Shown here in pieces: positions 9,666 through 24,189 of a stretch of 64,000 nt of DNA (positions within the stretch are counted from its first letter, which is position 1; each line of letters begins with the position of its first letter). The stretch is taken from NCBI GenBank assembly GCA_003864495.1, contig ML133365.1, forward strand, positions 975,344-1,039,343, read 5' to 3'. This DNA comes from Nemopilema nomurai. Its lineage: Eukaryota > Cnidaria > Scyphozoa > Rhizostomeae > Rhizostomatidae. A program made the translations under genes and the position numbers. The notes beneath the pieces were generated by a model, which was not told the origin of the DNA, searched no databases, and saw nothing but the letters and a program-made list of their open reading frames with translations.

Positions 9666-12069
9666 GTTATTTAATTAAATCATTCTTGTTTTTGAAAAAA
9701 TTTCGCGTTGTGGCTTTGTGTTACTCTAAAAAACCTTAGAGTTGCACAAATGTAAATCCAGTTGGATCTGTTGTAAGAAAATGAAGCTCTTGCAATTGAA
9801 AGACATCAAGTATCGAGCTTCTTCCTGTGTAATTGTATTCAATTAAAGATGGAAAACGTTTAAGTTACATATCAAAAAGAGTTTTGGAGAACAACTTAAA
9901 CGTACAAAGTGTATAAAATTTGAGATAATCGGAAAATCTCTGCAGATTTTGATATTCAACGTCAATACAATCACTGTTTTGAAGAAAACTGTTAATAATT
10001 TGATGAACTTGAGATGAAATTCGTGTTCTCTTACACCTAATGAACAAGAATATTGATCGAGTTATTTAATTTAATCATTGTTTTGAAAAGCGTTTCCGTT
10101 GAAGTTCTGTGTTAGTCTCAGAAAATCTTTTAATTGCACAAATGTATAGCCGTTTAGATCTGTTGGAGATACTCGGAAAATCTTTGCAGATTTTGATATT
10201 AAACGTCAATACAATCACCGTTTTGAAGAAAACTGTTAATAATTTGATAAACTTGAGATGAAATTCGTGTTCTCTTACACCTATTGAAGAGGAATATTGA
10301 TCGAGTTATTTAATTTAATCATTTTTTTAAAAAATGTTTCCATGGAAGTTCTGTGTTATTTTCAGAAACTTTTTTAATTGCACAAATGTATAGCCGTTTA
10401 GATCTGTTGGAGATACTCGGAAAATCTCTGCAGATTTTGATGTTCAACGTCAATACAATCGCGTTTTTAATGAATGCTGTTCATAATTTGATCAACTTGA
10501 GATGAAATTCGTGTTCTCTTACACCTAATGAACAAGAATATTGATCGAGTTATTTAATTTAATCATTGTTTTGAAAAGCGTTTCCGTTGAAGTTCTGTGT
10601 TATTTTCAGAAACTTTTTTAATTGCACAAATGTATAGCCGTTTAGATCTGTTGGAGATACTCGGAAAATCTCTGCAGATTTTGATATTCAACGTCAATAC
10701 AATCACCGTTTTGAAGAAAACTGTTAATAATTTGATAAACTTGAGATGAAATTCGTGTTCTCTTACATCTATTGAACAGGAATATTGATCGAGTTATTTA
10801 ATTTAATCATTTTTTTTTAAAATGTTTCCGTTGAAGTTCTGTGTTATTTTCAGAAACTTTTTTAATTGCACAAATGTATAGCCGCTTCGATCTGTTGAAG
10901 ATAATCGGAAAAACTCTGCAGATTTTGATATTCAACGTCAATACAATCGCGTTTTTAATGAATATTGTTCATAATTTGATCAACTTGAGCTGAAATTTGT
11001 GTTCTTTTACACCTAATGAACCAGAATATTGATCAAGTTATTTAATTAAAATATTCTTGCTTTGAAAAAATTTCCCGTTGAGGCTTTGTGTTACTCTAAA
11101 AAACCCTAGAGTTGCACAAATGTATAGCGCGTTGGATCTGTTGTAAGAAAATGAAGCTATTGCAATTGAAAGACATCAAGTATCGAGCTTCTTCCTGTGT
11201 AATTGTATTCAATTAAAAATGCAAAAAGTTTACGTTCCATATCAAAAAGAGTTTGGGAGAAAAACTTAAACGTACAAAGTGTTTAAAATTTGAGATAATC
11301 GGAAAATCTCTGCAGATTTTGATATTCAACGTCAATACAATCACCGTTTTGAAGAAAACTGTTAATAATTTGATAAACTTGAGATGAAATTCGTGTTCTC
11401 TTACATCTATTGAACAGGAATATTGATCGAGTTATTTAATTTAATCATTTTTTTTAAAAATGTTTCCGTTGAAGTTCTGTGTTATTTTCAGAAACTTTTT
11501 TAATTGCACAAATGTATAGCCGCTTCGATCTGTTGAAGATAATCGGAAAAACTCTGCAGATTTTGATATTCAACGTCAATACAATCGCGTTTTTAATGAA
11601 TATTGTTCATAATTTGATCAACTTGAGCTGAAATTTGTGTTCTTTTACACCTAATGAACCAGAATATTGATCAAGTTATTTAATTAAAATATTCTTGCTT
11701 TTGAAAAAATTTCCCGTTGAGGCTTTGTGTTACTCTAAAAAACCCTAGAGTTGCACAAATGTATAGCGCGTTGGATCTGTTGTAAGAAAATGAAGCTATT
11801 GCAATTGAAAGACATCAAGTATCGAACTTCTTCCTGTGTACTTGTATTCAATTAAAGATGCAAAAAGTTTACGTTCCATATCAAAAAGAGTTTGGGAGAA
11901 AAACTTAAACGTAGAAAGTGTTTAAAATTTGAGATAATCGGAAAATCTCTGCAGATTTTGATATTCAACGTCAATACAATCACTGTTTTGAAGAAAACTG
12001 TTCATAATTTGATAAACTTGAGATGAAATTCGTGTTCTCTTACACCTATTGAAGAGGAATATTGATCGA
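9666..12069 (+). repeat. Satellite B alpha: L-S-S-S-S-L-S-L run
   Basis: Module boundaries taken at the recurrent GAGTTATTTAA-like motif fall at 9666, 10061, 10305, 10549, 10793, 11037, 11431, 11675 and 12070. The spacings are 395, 244, 244, 244, 244, 394, 244 and 395 bp. Alpha copies carry CACCGTTTTGAAGAAAAC or CACTGTTTTGAAGAAAAC after the core and TTCCATGGAAG or TTCCGTTGAAG before it. The first L (9666) is closer to the beta type, so alpha begins properly near 10061. Confidence 0.9.
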
Positions 12070-14921
12070 GTTATTTAATTTAGTCATTTTTTTAAAAAAT
12101 GTTTCCATGGAAGTTCTGTGTTATTTTCAGAAACTTTTTTAATTGCACAAATGTATAGCAGATTTTGATGTTCAACGTCAATACAATCGCGTTTTTAATG
12201 AATGCTGTTCATAATTTGATCAACTTGAGATGAAATTCGTGTTCTCTTACACCTAATGAACAAGAATATTGATGGAGCTATTTAATTTAATCATTGTTTT
12301 GAAAAGCGTTTCCGTTGAAGTTCTGTGTTAGTCTCAGAAAATTTTTAATTGCACAAATGTATAGCCGTTTAGATCTGTTGGAGATACTCGGAAAATCTTT
12401 GCAGATTTTGATATTCAACGTCAATACAATCACCGTTTTGAAGAAAACTATTAATTATTTGATAAACTTGAGATGAAATTCGTGTTCTCTTACACCTATT
12501 GAACAGGAATATTGATCGAGTTATTTAATTTAATCGTTTTTTTAAAAAATGTTTCCATGGAAGTTCTGTGTTATTTTCAGAAACTTTTTTAATTGCACAA
12601 ATGTATAGCCGTTTAGATCTGTTGGAGATACTCGGAAAATCTCTGCAGATTTTGATGTTCAACGTCAATACAATCGCGTTTTTAATGAATGCTGTTCATA
12701 ATTTGATCAACTTGAGATGAAATTCGTGTTCTCTTACACCTAATGAACAAGAATATTGATGGAGCTATTTAATTTAATCATTGTTTTGAAAAGCGTTTCC
12801 GTTGAAGTGCTGTGTTAGTCTCAGAAAATCTTTTAATTGCACAAATGTATAGCCGTTTAGATCTGTTGGAGATACTCGGAAAATCTTTGCAGATTTTGAT
12901 ATTCAACGTCAATACAATTACCGTTTTGAAGAAAACTGTAAATAATTTGATAAACTTGAGATGAAATTCGTGTTCTCTTACACCTATTGAAGAGGAATAT
13001 TGATCGAGTTAGTTAATTTAATCATTTTTTTTAAAAATGTTTCCATGGAAGTTCTGTGTTATCTTCAGAAACTTTTTTAATTGCACAAATGTATAGCCGC
13101 TTCGATCTGTTGAAGATAATCGGAAAAACTCTGCAGATTTTGATATTCAACGTCAATACAATCGCGTTTTTAATGAATGCTGTTCATAATTTGATCAACT
13201 TGAGATGAAATTCGTGATCTTTTACACTTAATGAACAAGAATATTGATCAAGTTATTTAATTAAAATATTCTTGCTTTGAAAAAATTTCCCGTTGAGGCT
13301 TTGTGTTACTCTAAAAAACCCTAGAGTTGCACAAATGTATAGCGCGTTGGATCTGTTGTAAGAAAATGAAGCTATTGCAATTGAAAGACATCAAGTATCG
13401 AGCTTCTTCCTGTGTAATTGTATTCAATTAAAGATGCAAAAAGTTTACGTTCCATATCAAAAAGAGTTTGGGAGAAAAACTTAAACGTACAAAGTGTTTA
13501 AAATTTGAGATAATCGGAAAATCTCTGCAGATTTTGATATTCAACGTCAATACAATCACTGTTTTGAAGAAAACTGTTAATAATTTGATAAACTTGAGAT
13601 GAAATTCGTGTTCTCTTACACCTATTGAAGAGGAATATTGATCGAGTTAATTAATCTAATCATTTTTTTTAAAAATGTTTCCATGGAAGTTCTGTGTTAT
13701 TTTCAGAAACTTTTTTAAGTGCACAAATGTATAGCCGCTTCGATCTGTTGAAGATAATCGGAAAAACTCTGCAGATTTTGATATTCAACGTCAATAAAAT
13801 CGCGTTTTTAATGAATATTGTTCATAATTTGATCAACTTGAGCTGAAATTTGTGTTCTTTTACACCTAATGAACCAGAATATTGATCAAGTTATTTAATT
13901 AAAACATTCTTGCTTTTGAAAAAATTTCCCGTTGAGGCTTTGTGTTGCTCTAAAAAACCCTGGAGTTGCACAAATGTATAGCCCGTTGGAAATGTTGTAA
14001 GAAAATAAAGCTATTGCAATTAAAAGACATCAAGTATCGAGCTTCTTCCTGTGTAATTGTATTCAATTAAAGATGGAAAATGTTTAAGTTACATATCAAA
14101 AAGAGTTTTGGAGAACAACTTAAACGTACAAAGTGTATAAAATATGAGATAATCGGAAAATCTCTGCAGATTTTGATATTCAACGTCAATACAATCACTT
14201 TTTTGAAGAAAACTGTAAATAATTTGATAAACTTGAGATGAAATTCGTGTTCTCTTACACCTATTGAAGAGGAATATTGATCGAGTTAGTTAATTTAATC
14301 ATTTTTTTTAAAAATGTTTCCATGGAAGTTCTGTGTTATCTTCAGAAACTTTTTTAATTGCACAAATGTATAGCCGCTTCGATCTGTTGAAGATAATCGG
14401 AAAAACTCTGCAGATTTTGATATTCAACGTCAATACAATCGCGTTTTTAATGAATGCTGTTCATAATTTGATCAACTTGAGATGAAATTCGTGATCTTTT
14501 ACACTTAATGAACAAGAATATTGATCAAGTTATTTAATTAAAATATTCTTGCTTTGAAAAAATTTCCCGTTGAGGCTTTGTGTTACTCTAAAAAACCCTA
14601 GAGTTGCACAAATGTATAGCGCGTTGGATCTGTTGTAAGAAAATGAAGCTATTGCAATTGAAAGACATCAAGTATCGAGCTTCTTCCTGTGTAATTGTAT
14701 TCAACTAAAGATGCAAAAAGTTTACGTTCCATATCAAAAAAGTTTGGGAGAAAAACTTAAACGTAGAAAGTGTTTAAAATTTGAGATAATCGGAAAATCT
14801 CTGCAGATTTTGATATTCAACGTCAATACAATCACTGTTTTGAAGAAAACTGTTCATAATTTGATAAACTTGAGATGAAATTCGTGTTCTCTTACACCTA
14901 TTGAAGAGGAATATTGATCGA
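12070..14921 (+). repeat. Satellite B alpha: ten-module higher-order block (about 2.85 kb)
   Basis: Order S'-S-S-S-S-L-S-L-S-L with boundaries at 12277, 12520, 12764, 13008, 13252, 13646, 13890, 14285 and 14529. It opens with the 207-bp S' module. The same order recurs at 17819-20663 with nearly the same sequence, so the whole 2.85 kb was copied as a unit. Confidence 0.88.
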
Positions 14922-16490
14922 GTTATTTAATTTAGTCATTTTTAAAAAATGTTTCCATGGAAGTTCTGTGTTATTTTCAGAAACTTTTTTAATTGCACAA
15001 ATGTATAGCAGATTTTGATGTCAACGTCAATACAATTGCGTTTTAATGAATGCTGTTCATAATTTGATCAATTTTGAGATGAAATTCGTGTTCTCTTACA
15101 CCTAATGAACAAGAATATTGATGGAGCTATTTAATTTAATCATTGTTTTGAAAAGCGTTTCCGTTGAAGTTCTGTGTTAGTCTCAGAAATCTTTTAATTG
15201 CACAAATGTATAGCCGTTTAGATCTGTTGGAGATACTCGCGAAAATCTTTGCAGATTTTGATATTCAACGTCAATACAATCACCGTTTTGAAGAAAACTA
15301 TTAATTATTTGATAAACTTGAGATGAAATTCGTGTTCTCTTACACCTATTGAACAGGAATATTGATCGAGTTATTTAATTTAATCGTTTTTTTAAAAAAA
15401 TGTTTCCATGGAAGTTCTGTGTTATTTTTCAGAAACTTTTTTAATTGCACAAATGTATAGCCGTTTAGATCTGTTGGAGATACTCGGAAAATCTCTGCAG
15501 ATTTGATGTTCAACGTCAATACAATCGCGTTTTTAATGAATGCTGTTCATAATTTGATCAACTTGAGATGAAATTCGTGTTCTCTTACACCTAATGAACA
15601 AGAATATTGATGGAGCTATTTAATTTAATCATTGTTTTGAAATGCGTTTCCGTTGAAGTGCTTGTTAGTCTCAGAAAATCTTTTAATTGCACAAATGTAT
15701 AGCCGTTTAGATCTGTTGGAGATACTCGGAAAATCTTTGCAGATTTTGATATTCAACGTCAATACAATTACCGTTTGAAGAAAACTGTAAATAATTTGAT
15801 AAACTTGAGATGAAATTCGTGCTCTCTTACACCTATTGAAGAGGAATATTGATCGAGTTAGTTAATTTAATCATTTTTTTTAAAAATGTTTCCATGAAGT
15901 TCTGTGTTATCTTCAGAAACTTTTTTAATTGCACAAATGTATAGCCGCTTCGATCTGTTGAAGATAATCGGAAAAACTCTGCAGATTTTGATATTCAACG
16001 TCAATACAATCGCGTTTTTAATGAATGCTGTTCATAATTTGATCAACTTGAGATGAAATTCGTGATCTTTTACACTTAATGAACAAGAATATTGATCAAG
16101 TTATTTAATTAAAATATTCTTGCTTTGAAAAAATTTCCCGTTGAGGCTTTGTGTTACTCTAAAAAACCCTAGAGTTGCACAAATGTATAGCGCGTTGGAT
16201 CTGTTGTAAGAAAATGAAAGCTATTGCAATTGAAAGACATCAAGTATCGAGCTTCTTCCTGTGTAATTGTATTCAATTAAAGATGGAAAAAGTTTACGTT
16301 CCATATCAAAAAGAGTTTGGGAGAAAAACTTAAACGTACAAAGTGTTTAAAATTTGAGATAATCGGAAAATCTCTGCAGATTTGATATTCAACGTCAATA
16401 CAATCACTGTTTTGAAGAAAACTGTTCATTTGATAAACTTGAGATGAAATTCGTGTTCTCTTACACCTATTGAAGAGGAATATTGATCGA
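14922..16490 (+). repeat. Satellite B alpha: six-module block (about 1.57 kb)
   Basis: Order S'-S-S-S-S-L with boundaries at 15126, 15370, 15615, 15857 and 16100. It equals the first six modules of the ten-module block. It carries many single-base indels relative to the copy at 12070, including loss of single bases at about 15020, 15490, 15660 and 16380. Confidence 0.85.
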
Positions 16491-17818
16491 GTTATTTAAT
16501 TTAGTCATTTTTTTAAAAAATGTTTCCACGGAAGTTCTGTGTTATTTTCAGAAACTTTTTTAATTGCACAAATCTATAGCAGATTTTGATGTTCAACGTC
16601 AATACAATCGCGTTTTTAATGAATGCTGTTCATAATTTGATCAACTTGAGATGAAATTCGTGTTCTCTTACACCTAATGAACAAGAATATGATGGAGCTA
16701 TTTAATTTAATCATTGTTTTGAAAAGCGTTTCCGTTGAAGTTCTGTGTTAGTCTCAGAAAATCTTTTAATTGCACAAATGTATAGCCGTTTAGATCTGTT
16801 GGAGATACTCGGAAAATCTTTGCAGATTTTGATATTCAACGTCAATACAATCACCGTTTTGAAGAAAACTGTTAATAATTTGATAAACTTGAGCTGAAAT
16901 TTGTGTTCTCTTACACCTATTGAAGAGGAATATTGATCGAGTTATTTAATTTAATCATTTTTTTAAAAAATGTTTCCATGGAAGTTCTGTGTTATTTTCA
17001 GAAACTTTTTTAATTGCACAAATGTATAGCCGTTTAGATCTGTTGGAGATACTCGGAAAATCTCTGCAGATTTTGATATTCAACGTCAATACAATCACCG
17101 TTTTGAAGAAAACTGTTAATAATTTGATAAACTTGAGATGAAATTCGTGTTCTCTTACATCTATTGAACAGGAATATTGATCGAGTTATTTAATTTAATC
17201 ATTTTTTTTAAAAATGTTTCCGTTGAAGTTCTGTGTTTTTTCAGAAACTTTTTTAATTGCACAAATGTATAGCCGCTTCGATCTGTTGAAGATAATCGGA
17301 AAAACTCTGCAGATTTTGATATTCAACGTCAATACAATCGCGTTTTTAATGAATATTGTTCATAATTTGATCAACTTGAGCTGAAATTTGTGTTCTTTTA
17401 CACCTAATGAACCAGAATATTGATCAAGTTATTTAATTAAAATATCTTGCTTTGAAAAAATTTCCCGTTGAGGCTTTGTGTTACTCTAAAAAACCCTAGA
17501 GTTGCACAAATGTATAGCGCGTTGGATCTGTTGTAAGAAAATGAAGCTATTGCAATTGAAAGACATCAAGTATCGAGCTTCTTCCTGTGTAATTGTATTC
17601 AATTAAAGATGCAAAAAGTTTACGTTCCATATCAAAAGAGTTTGGGAAAAAACTTAAACGTACAAAGTGTTTAAAATTTGAGATAATCGGAAAATCTCTG
17701 CAGATTTTGATATTCAACGTCAATACAATCACTGTTTTGAAGAAAACTGTTCATAATTTGATAAACTTGAGATGAAATTCGTGTTCTCTTACACCTATTG
17801 AAGAGGAATATTGATCGA
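16491..17818 (+). repeat. Satellite B alpha: five-module block (about 1.33 kb)
   Basis: Order S'-S-S-S-L with boundaries at 16697, 16941, 17185 and 17428. This is the shortest block and the one amplified most often. Its S modules differ from those of the ten-module block; for example the first has GAGCTGAAATTTGTGTTCTC. The five-module block is therefore a distinct higher-order unit and not just a shortened ten-module block. Confidence 0.87.
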
Positions 17819-20663
17819 GTTATTTAATTTAGTCATTTTTTTAAAAAATGTTTCCATGGAAGTTCTGTGTTATTTTCAGAAACTTTTTTAATTGCACAAA
17901 TGTATAGCAGATTTTGATGTTCAACGTCAATACAATCGCGTTTTTAATGAATGCTGTTCATAATTTGATCAACTTGAGATGAAATTCGTGTTCTCTTACA
18001 CCTAATGAACAAGAATATTGATGGAGCTATTTAATTTAATCATTGTTTTGAAAAGCGTTTCCGTTGAAGTTCTGTGTTAGTCTCAGAAAATCTTTTAATT
18101 GCACAAATGTATAGCCGTTTAGATCTGTTGGAGATACTCGGAAAATCTTTGCAGATTTTGATATTCAACGTCAATACAATCACCGTTTTGAAGAAAACCA
18201 TTAAATATTTGATAAACTTGAGATGAAATTCGTGTTCTCTTACACCTATTGAAGAGGAATATTGATCGAGTTAGTTAATTTAATCATTTTTTTTAAAAAT
18301 GTTTCCATGGAAGTTCTGTGTTATCTTCAGAAAATTTTTTAATTGCACAAATGTATAGCCGTTTAGATCTGTTGGAGATACTCGGAAAATCTCTGCAGAT
18401 TTTGATGTTCAACGTCAATACAATCGCGTTTTTAATGAATGCTGTTCATAATTGATCAACTTGAGATGAAATTCGTGTTCTCTTACACCTAATGAACAAG
18501 AATATTGATGGAGCTATTTAATTTAATCATTGTTTTGAAAAGCGTTTCCGTTGAAGTGCTGTGTTAGTCTCAGAAAATCTTTTAATTGCACAAATGTATA
18601 GCCGTTTAGATCTGTTGGAGATACTCGGAAAATCTTTGCAGATTTTGATATTCAACGTCAATACAATTACCGTTTTGAAGAAAACTGTAAATAATTTGAT
18701 AAACTTGAGATGAAATTCGTGTTCTCTTACACCTATTGAAGAGGAATATTGATCGAGTTAGTTAATTTAATCATTTTTTTAAAAATGTTTCCATGGAAGT
18801 TCTGTGTTATCTTCAGAAACTTTTTTAATTGCACAAATGTATAGCCGCTTCGATCTGTTGAAGATAATCGGAAAAACTCTGCAGATTTTGATATTCAACG
18901 TCAATACAATCCGTTTTTAATGAATGCTGTTCATAATTTGATCAACTTGAGATGAAATTCGTGATCTTTTACACTTAATGAACAAGAATATTGATCAAGT
19001 TATTTAATTAAAATATTCTTGCTTTGAAAAAATTTCCCGTTGAGGCTTTGTGTTACTCTAAAAAACCCTAGAGTTGCACAAATGTATAGCGCGTTGGATC
19101 TGTTGTAAGAAAATGAAGCTATTGCAATTGAAAGACATCAAGTATCGAGCTTCTTCCTGTGTAATTGTATTCAATTAAAGATGGAAAAAGTTTACGTTCC
19201 ATATCAAAAAGAGTTTGGGAGAAAAACTTAAACGTACAAAGTGTTTAAAATTTGAGATAATCGGAAAATCTCTGCAGATTTTGATATTCAACGTCAATAC
19301 AATCACTGTTTTGAAGAAAACTGTTAATAATTTGATAAACTTGAGATGAAATTCGTGTTCTCTTACACCTATTGAAGAGGAATATTGATCGAGTTAATTA
19401 ATTTAATCATTTTTTTTAAAAATGTTTCCATGGAAGCTCTGTGTTATTTTCAGAAACTTTTTTAAGTGCACAAATGTATAGCCGCTTCGATCTGTTGAAG
19501 ATAATCGGAAAAACTCTGCAGATTTTGATATTCAACGTCAATACAATCGCGTTTTTAATGAATATTGTTCATAATTTGATCAACTTGAGCTGAAATTTGT
19601 GTTCTTTTACACCTAATGAACCAGAATATTGATCAAGTTATTTAATTAAAACATTCTTGCTTTTGAAAAAATTTCCCGTTGAGGCTTTGTGTTGCTCTAA
19701 AAAACCCTGGAGTTGCACAAATGTATAGCCCGTTGGATCTGTTGTAAGAAATTAAAGCTATTGCAATTGAAAGACATCAAGTATCGAGCTTTTTCCTGTG
19801 TAATTGTATTCAATTAAAGATGGAAAATGTTTAAGTTACATATCAAAAAGAGTTTTGGAGAACAACTTAAACGTACAAAGTGTATAAAATATGAGATAAT
19901 CGGAAAATCTCTGCAGATTCTGATATTCAACGTCAATACAATCACTTTTTTGAAGAAAACTGTAAATAATTTGATAAACTTGAGATGAAATTCGTGTTCT
20001 CTTACACCTATTGAAGAGGAATATTGATCGAGTTAGTTAATTTAATCTTTTTTTAAAAATGTTTCCATGGAAGTTCTGTGTTATCTTCAGAAACTTTTTT
20101 AATTGCACAAATGTATAGCCGCTTCGATCTGTTGAAGATAATCGGAAAAACTCTGCAGATTTTGATATTCAACGTCAATACAATCGCGTTTTTAATGAAT
20201 GCTGTTCATAATTTGATCAACTTGAGATGAAATTCGTGATCTTTTACACTTAATGAACAAGAATATTGATCAAGTTATTTAATTAAAATATTCTTGCTTT
20301 GAAAAAATTTCCCGTTGAGGCTTTGTGTTACTCTAAAAAACCCTAGAGTTGCACAAATGTATAGCGCGTTGGATCTGTTGTAAGAAAATGAAGCTATTGC
20401 AATTGAAAGACATCAAGTATCGAGCTTCTTCCTGTGTAATTGTATTCAATTAAAGATGCAAAAAGTTTACGTTCCATATCAAAAGAGTTTGGGAGAAAAC
20501 TTAAACGTACAAAGTGTTTAAAATTGAGATAATCGGAAAATCTCTGCAGATTTTGATATTCAACGTCAATACAATCACTGTTTGAAGAAAACTGTTCATA
20601 ATTTGATAAACTTGAGATGAAATTCGTGTTCTCTTACACCTATTGAAGAGGAATATTGATCGA
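17819..20663 (+). repeat. Satellite B alpha: second ten-module block
   Basis: Order S'-S-S-S-S-L-S-L-S-L with boundaries at 18026, 18270, 18513, 18757, 18999, 19393, 19637, 20032 and 20274. Copy of 12070-14921, with which it shares unusual variants such as TTTAAGTGCACAAATG and a GCTCTAAAAAACCCTGG-type L. Confidence 0.88.
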
Positions 20664-21994
20664 GTTATTTAATTTAGTCATTTTTTAAAAAATGTTTCCA
20701 TGGAAGTTCTGTGTTATTTTCAGAAACTTTTTTAATTGCACAAATGTTATAGCAGATTTTGATGTTCAACGTCAATACAATCGCGTTTTTAATGAATGCT
20801 GTTCATAATTTGATCAACTTGAGATGAAATTCGTGTTCTCTTACACCTAATGAACAAGAATATTGATGGAGCTATTTAATTTAATCATTGTTTTGAAAAG
20901 CGTTTCCGTTGAAGTTCTGTGTTAGTCTCAGAAAATCTTTTAATTGCACAAATGTATAGCCGTTTAGATCTGTTGGAGATACTCGGAAAATCTTTGCAGA
21001 TTTTGAATTCAACGTCAATACAATCACCGTTTTGAAGAAAACTGTTAATAATTTGATAAACTTGAGCTGAAATTTGTGTTCTCTTACACCTATTGAAGAG
21101 GAATATTGATTGAGTTATTTAATTTAATCATTTTTTTAAAAATGTTTCCATGGAAGTTCTGTGTTATTTTCAGAAACTTTTTTAATTGCACAAATGTATA
21201 GCCGTTTAGATCTGTTGGAGATACTCGGAAAATCTCTGCAGATTTTGATATTCAACGTCAATACAATCACCGTTTTGAAGAAAACTGTTAATAATTTGAT
21301 AAACTTGAGATGAAATTCGTGTTCTCTTACATCTATTGAACAGGAATATTGATCGAGTTATTTAATTTAATCATTTTTTTAAAAATGTTTCCGTTGAAGT
21401 TCTGTGTTATTTTCAGAAACTTTTTTAATTGCACAAATGTATAGCCGCTTCGATCTGTTGAAGATAATCGGAAAAACTCTGCAGATTTTGATATTCAACG
21501 TCAATACAATCGCGTTTTTAATGAATATTGTTCATAATTTGATCAACTTGAGCTGAAATTTGTGTTCTTTTACACCTAATGAACCAGAATATTGATCAAG
21601 TTATTTAATTAAAATATTCTTGCTTTTGAAAAAATTTCCCGTTGAGGCTTTGTGTTACTCTAAAAAACCCTAGAGTTGCACAAATGTATAGCGCGTTGGA
21701 TCTGTTGTAAGAAAATGAAGCTATTGCAATTGAAAGACATCAAGTATCGAACTTCTTCCTGTGTAATTGTATTCAATTAAAGATGCAAAAAGTTTACGTT
21801 CCATATCAAAAAGAGTTTGGGAGAAAAACTTAAACGTAGAAAGTGTTTAAAATTTGAGATAATCGGAAAATCTCTGCAGATTTTGATATTCAACGTCAAT
21901 ACAATCACTGTTTTGAAGAAAACTGTTCATAATTTGATAAACTTGAGATGAAATTCGTGTTCTCTTACACCTATTGAAGAGGAATATTGATCGA
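20664..21994 (+). repeat. Satellite B alpha: five-module block
   Basis: Order S'-S-S-S-L with boundaries at 20871, 21114, 21357 and 21600. Same type as 16491-17818. Confidence 0.87.
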
Positions 21995-24189
21995 GTTATT
22001 TAATTTAGTCATTTTTTTAAAAAATGTTTCCATGGAAGTTCTGTGTTATTTTCAGAAACTTTTTTAATTGCACAAATGTATAGCAGATTTTGATGTTCAA
22101 CGTCAATACAATTGCGTTTTTAATGAATGCTGTTCATAATTTGATCAACTTGAGATGAAATTCGTGTTCTCTTAGACCTAATGAACAAGAATATTGATGG
22201 AGCTATTTAATTTAATCATTGTTTTGAAAGCGTTTCCGTTGAAGTTCTGTGTTAGTCTCAGAAAATCTTTTAATTGCACAAATGTATAGCCGTTTAGATC
22301 TGTTGGAGATACTCGGAAAATCTTTGCAGATTTTGATATTCAACGTCAATACAATCACCGTTTTGAAGAAAACTATTAATTATTTGATAAACTTGAGATG
22401 AAATTCGTGTTCTCTTACACCTATTGAACAGGAATATTGATCGAGTTATTAATTTAATCGTTTTTTAAAAAATGTTTCCATGGAAGTTCTGTGTTATTTT
22501 CAGAAACTTTTTTAATTGCACAAATGTATAGCCGTTTAGATCTGTTGGAGATACTCGGAAAATCTCTGCAGATTTTGATGTTCAACGTCAATACAATCGC
22601 GTTTTTAATGAATGCTGTTCATAATTTGATCAACTTGAGATGAAATTCGTGTCTCTTACACCTAATGAACAAGAATATTGATGGAGCTATTTAATTTAAT
22701 CATTGTTTTGAAAAGCGTTTCCGTTGAAGTGCTGTGTTAGTCTCAGAAAATCTTTTAATTGCACAATGTATAGCCGTTTAGATCTGTTGGAGATACTCGG
22801 AAAATCTTTGCAGATTTTGATATTCAACGTCAATACAATTACCGTTTTGAAGAAAACTGTAAATAATTTGATAAACTTGAGATGAAATTCGTGTTCTCTT
22901 ACACCTATTGAAGAGGAATATTGATCGAGTTAGTTAATTTAATCATTTTTTTAAAAATGTTTCCATGGAAGTTCTGTGTATCTTCAGAAACTTTTTTAAT
23001 TGCACAAATGTATAGCCGCTTCGATCTGTTGAAGATAATCGGAAAAACTCTGCAGATTTGATATTCAACGTCAATACAATCGCGTTTTTAATGAATGCTG
23101 TTCATAATTTGATCAACTTGAGATGAAATTCGTGATCTTTTACACTTAATGAACAAGAATATTGATCAAGTTATTTAATTAAAATATTCTTGCTTTGAAA
23201 AAATTTCCCTTGAGGCTTTGTGTTACTCTAAAAAACCTAGAGTTGCACAAATGTATAGCGCGTTGGATCTGTTGTAAGAAAATGAAGCTATTGCAATTGA
23301 AAGACATCAAGTATCGAGCTTCTTCCTGTGTAATTGTATTCAATTAAAGATGCAAAAAGTTTACGTTCCATATCAAAAAGAGTTTGGGAGAAAAACTTAA
23401 ACGTACAAAGTGTTTAAAATTTGAGATAATCGGAAAATCTCTGCAGATTTTGATATTCAACGTCAATACAATCACTGTTTTGAAGAAAACTGTTAATAAT
23501 TTGATAAACTTGAGATGAAATTCGTGTTCTCTTACACCTATTGAAGAGGAATATTGATCGAGTTAGTTAATTTAATCATTTTTTTTAAAAATGTTTCCAT
23601 GGAAGTTCTGTGTTATCTTCAGAAACTTTTTTAATTGCACAAATGTATAGCCGCTTCGATCTGTTGAAGATAATCGGAAAAACTCTGCAGATTTTGATAT
23701 TCAACGTCAATACAATCGCGTTTTTAATGAATGCTGTTCATAATTTGATCAACTTGAGATGAAATTCGTGATCTTTTACACTTAATGAACATCAAGTTAT
23801 TTAATTAAAATATTCTTGCTTTGAAAAAATTTCCCGTTGAGGCTTTGTGTTACTCTAAAAAACCCTAGAGTTGCACAAATGTATAGCGCGTTGGATCTGT
23901 TGTAAGAAAATGAAGCTATTGCAATTGAAAGACATCAAGTATCGAGCTTCTTCCTGTGTAATTGTATTCAATTAAAGATGGAAAAAGTTTACGTTCCATA
24001 TCAAAAAGAGTTTGGGAGAAAAACTTAAACGTACAAAGTGTTTAAAATTTGAGATAATCGGAAAATCTCTGCAGATTTTGATATTCAACGTCAATACAAT
24101 CACTGTTTTGAAGAAAACTGTTCATAATTTGATAAACTTGAGATGAAATTCGTGTTCTCTTACACCTATTGAAGAGGAATATTGATCGA
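21995..24189 (+). repeat. Satellite B alpha: eight-module block (about 2.2 kb)
   Basis: Order S'-S-S-S-S-L-S-L with boundaries at 22202, 22445, 22686, 22929, 23170, 23562 and 23796. It resembles the ten-module block lacking one S-L pair. One S module is 10 bp short because AAGAATATTG is missing near 23790. Confidence 0.85.
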
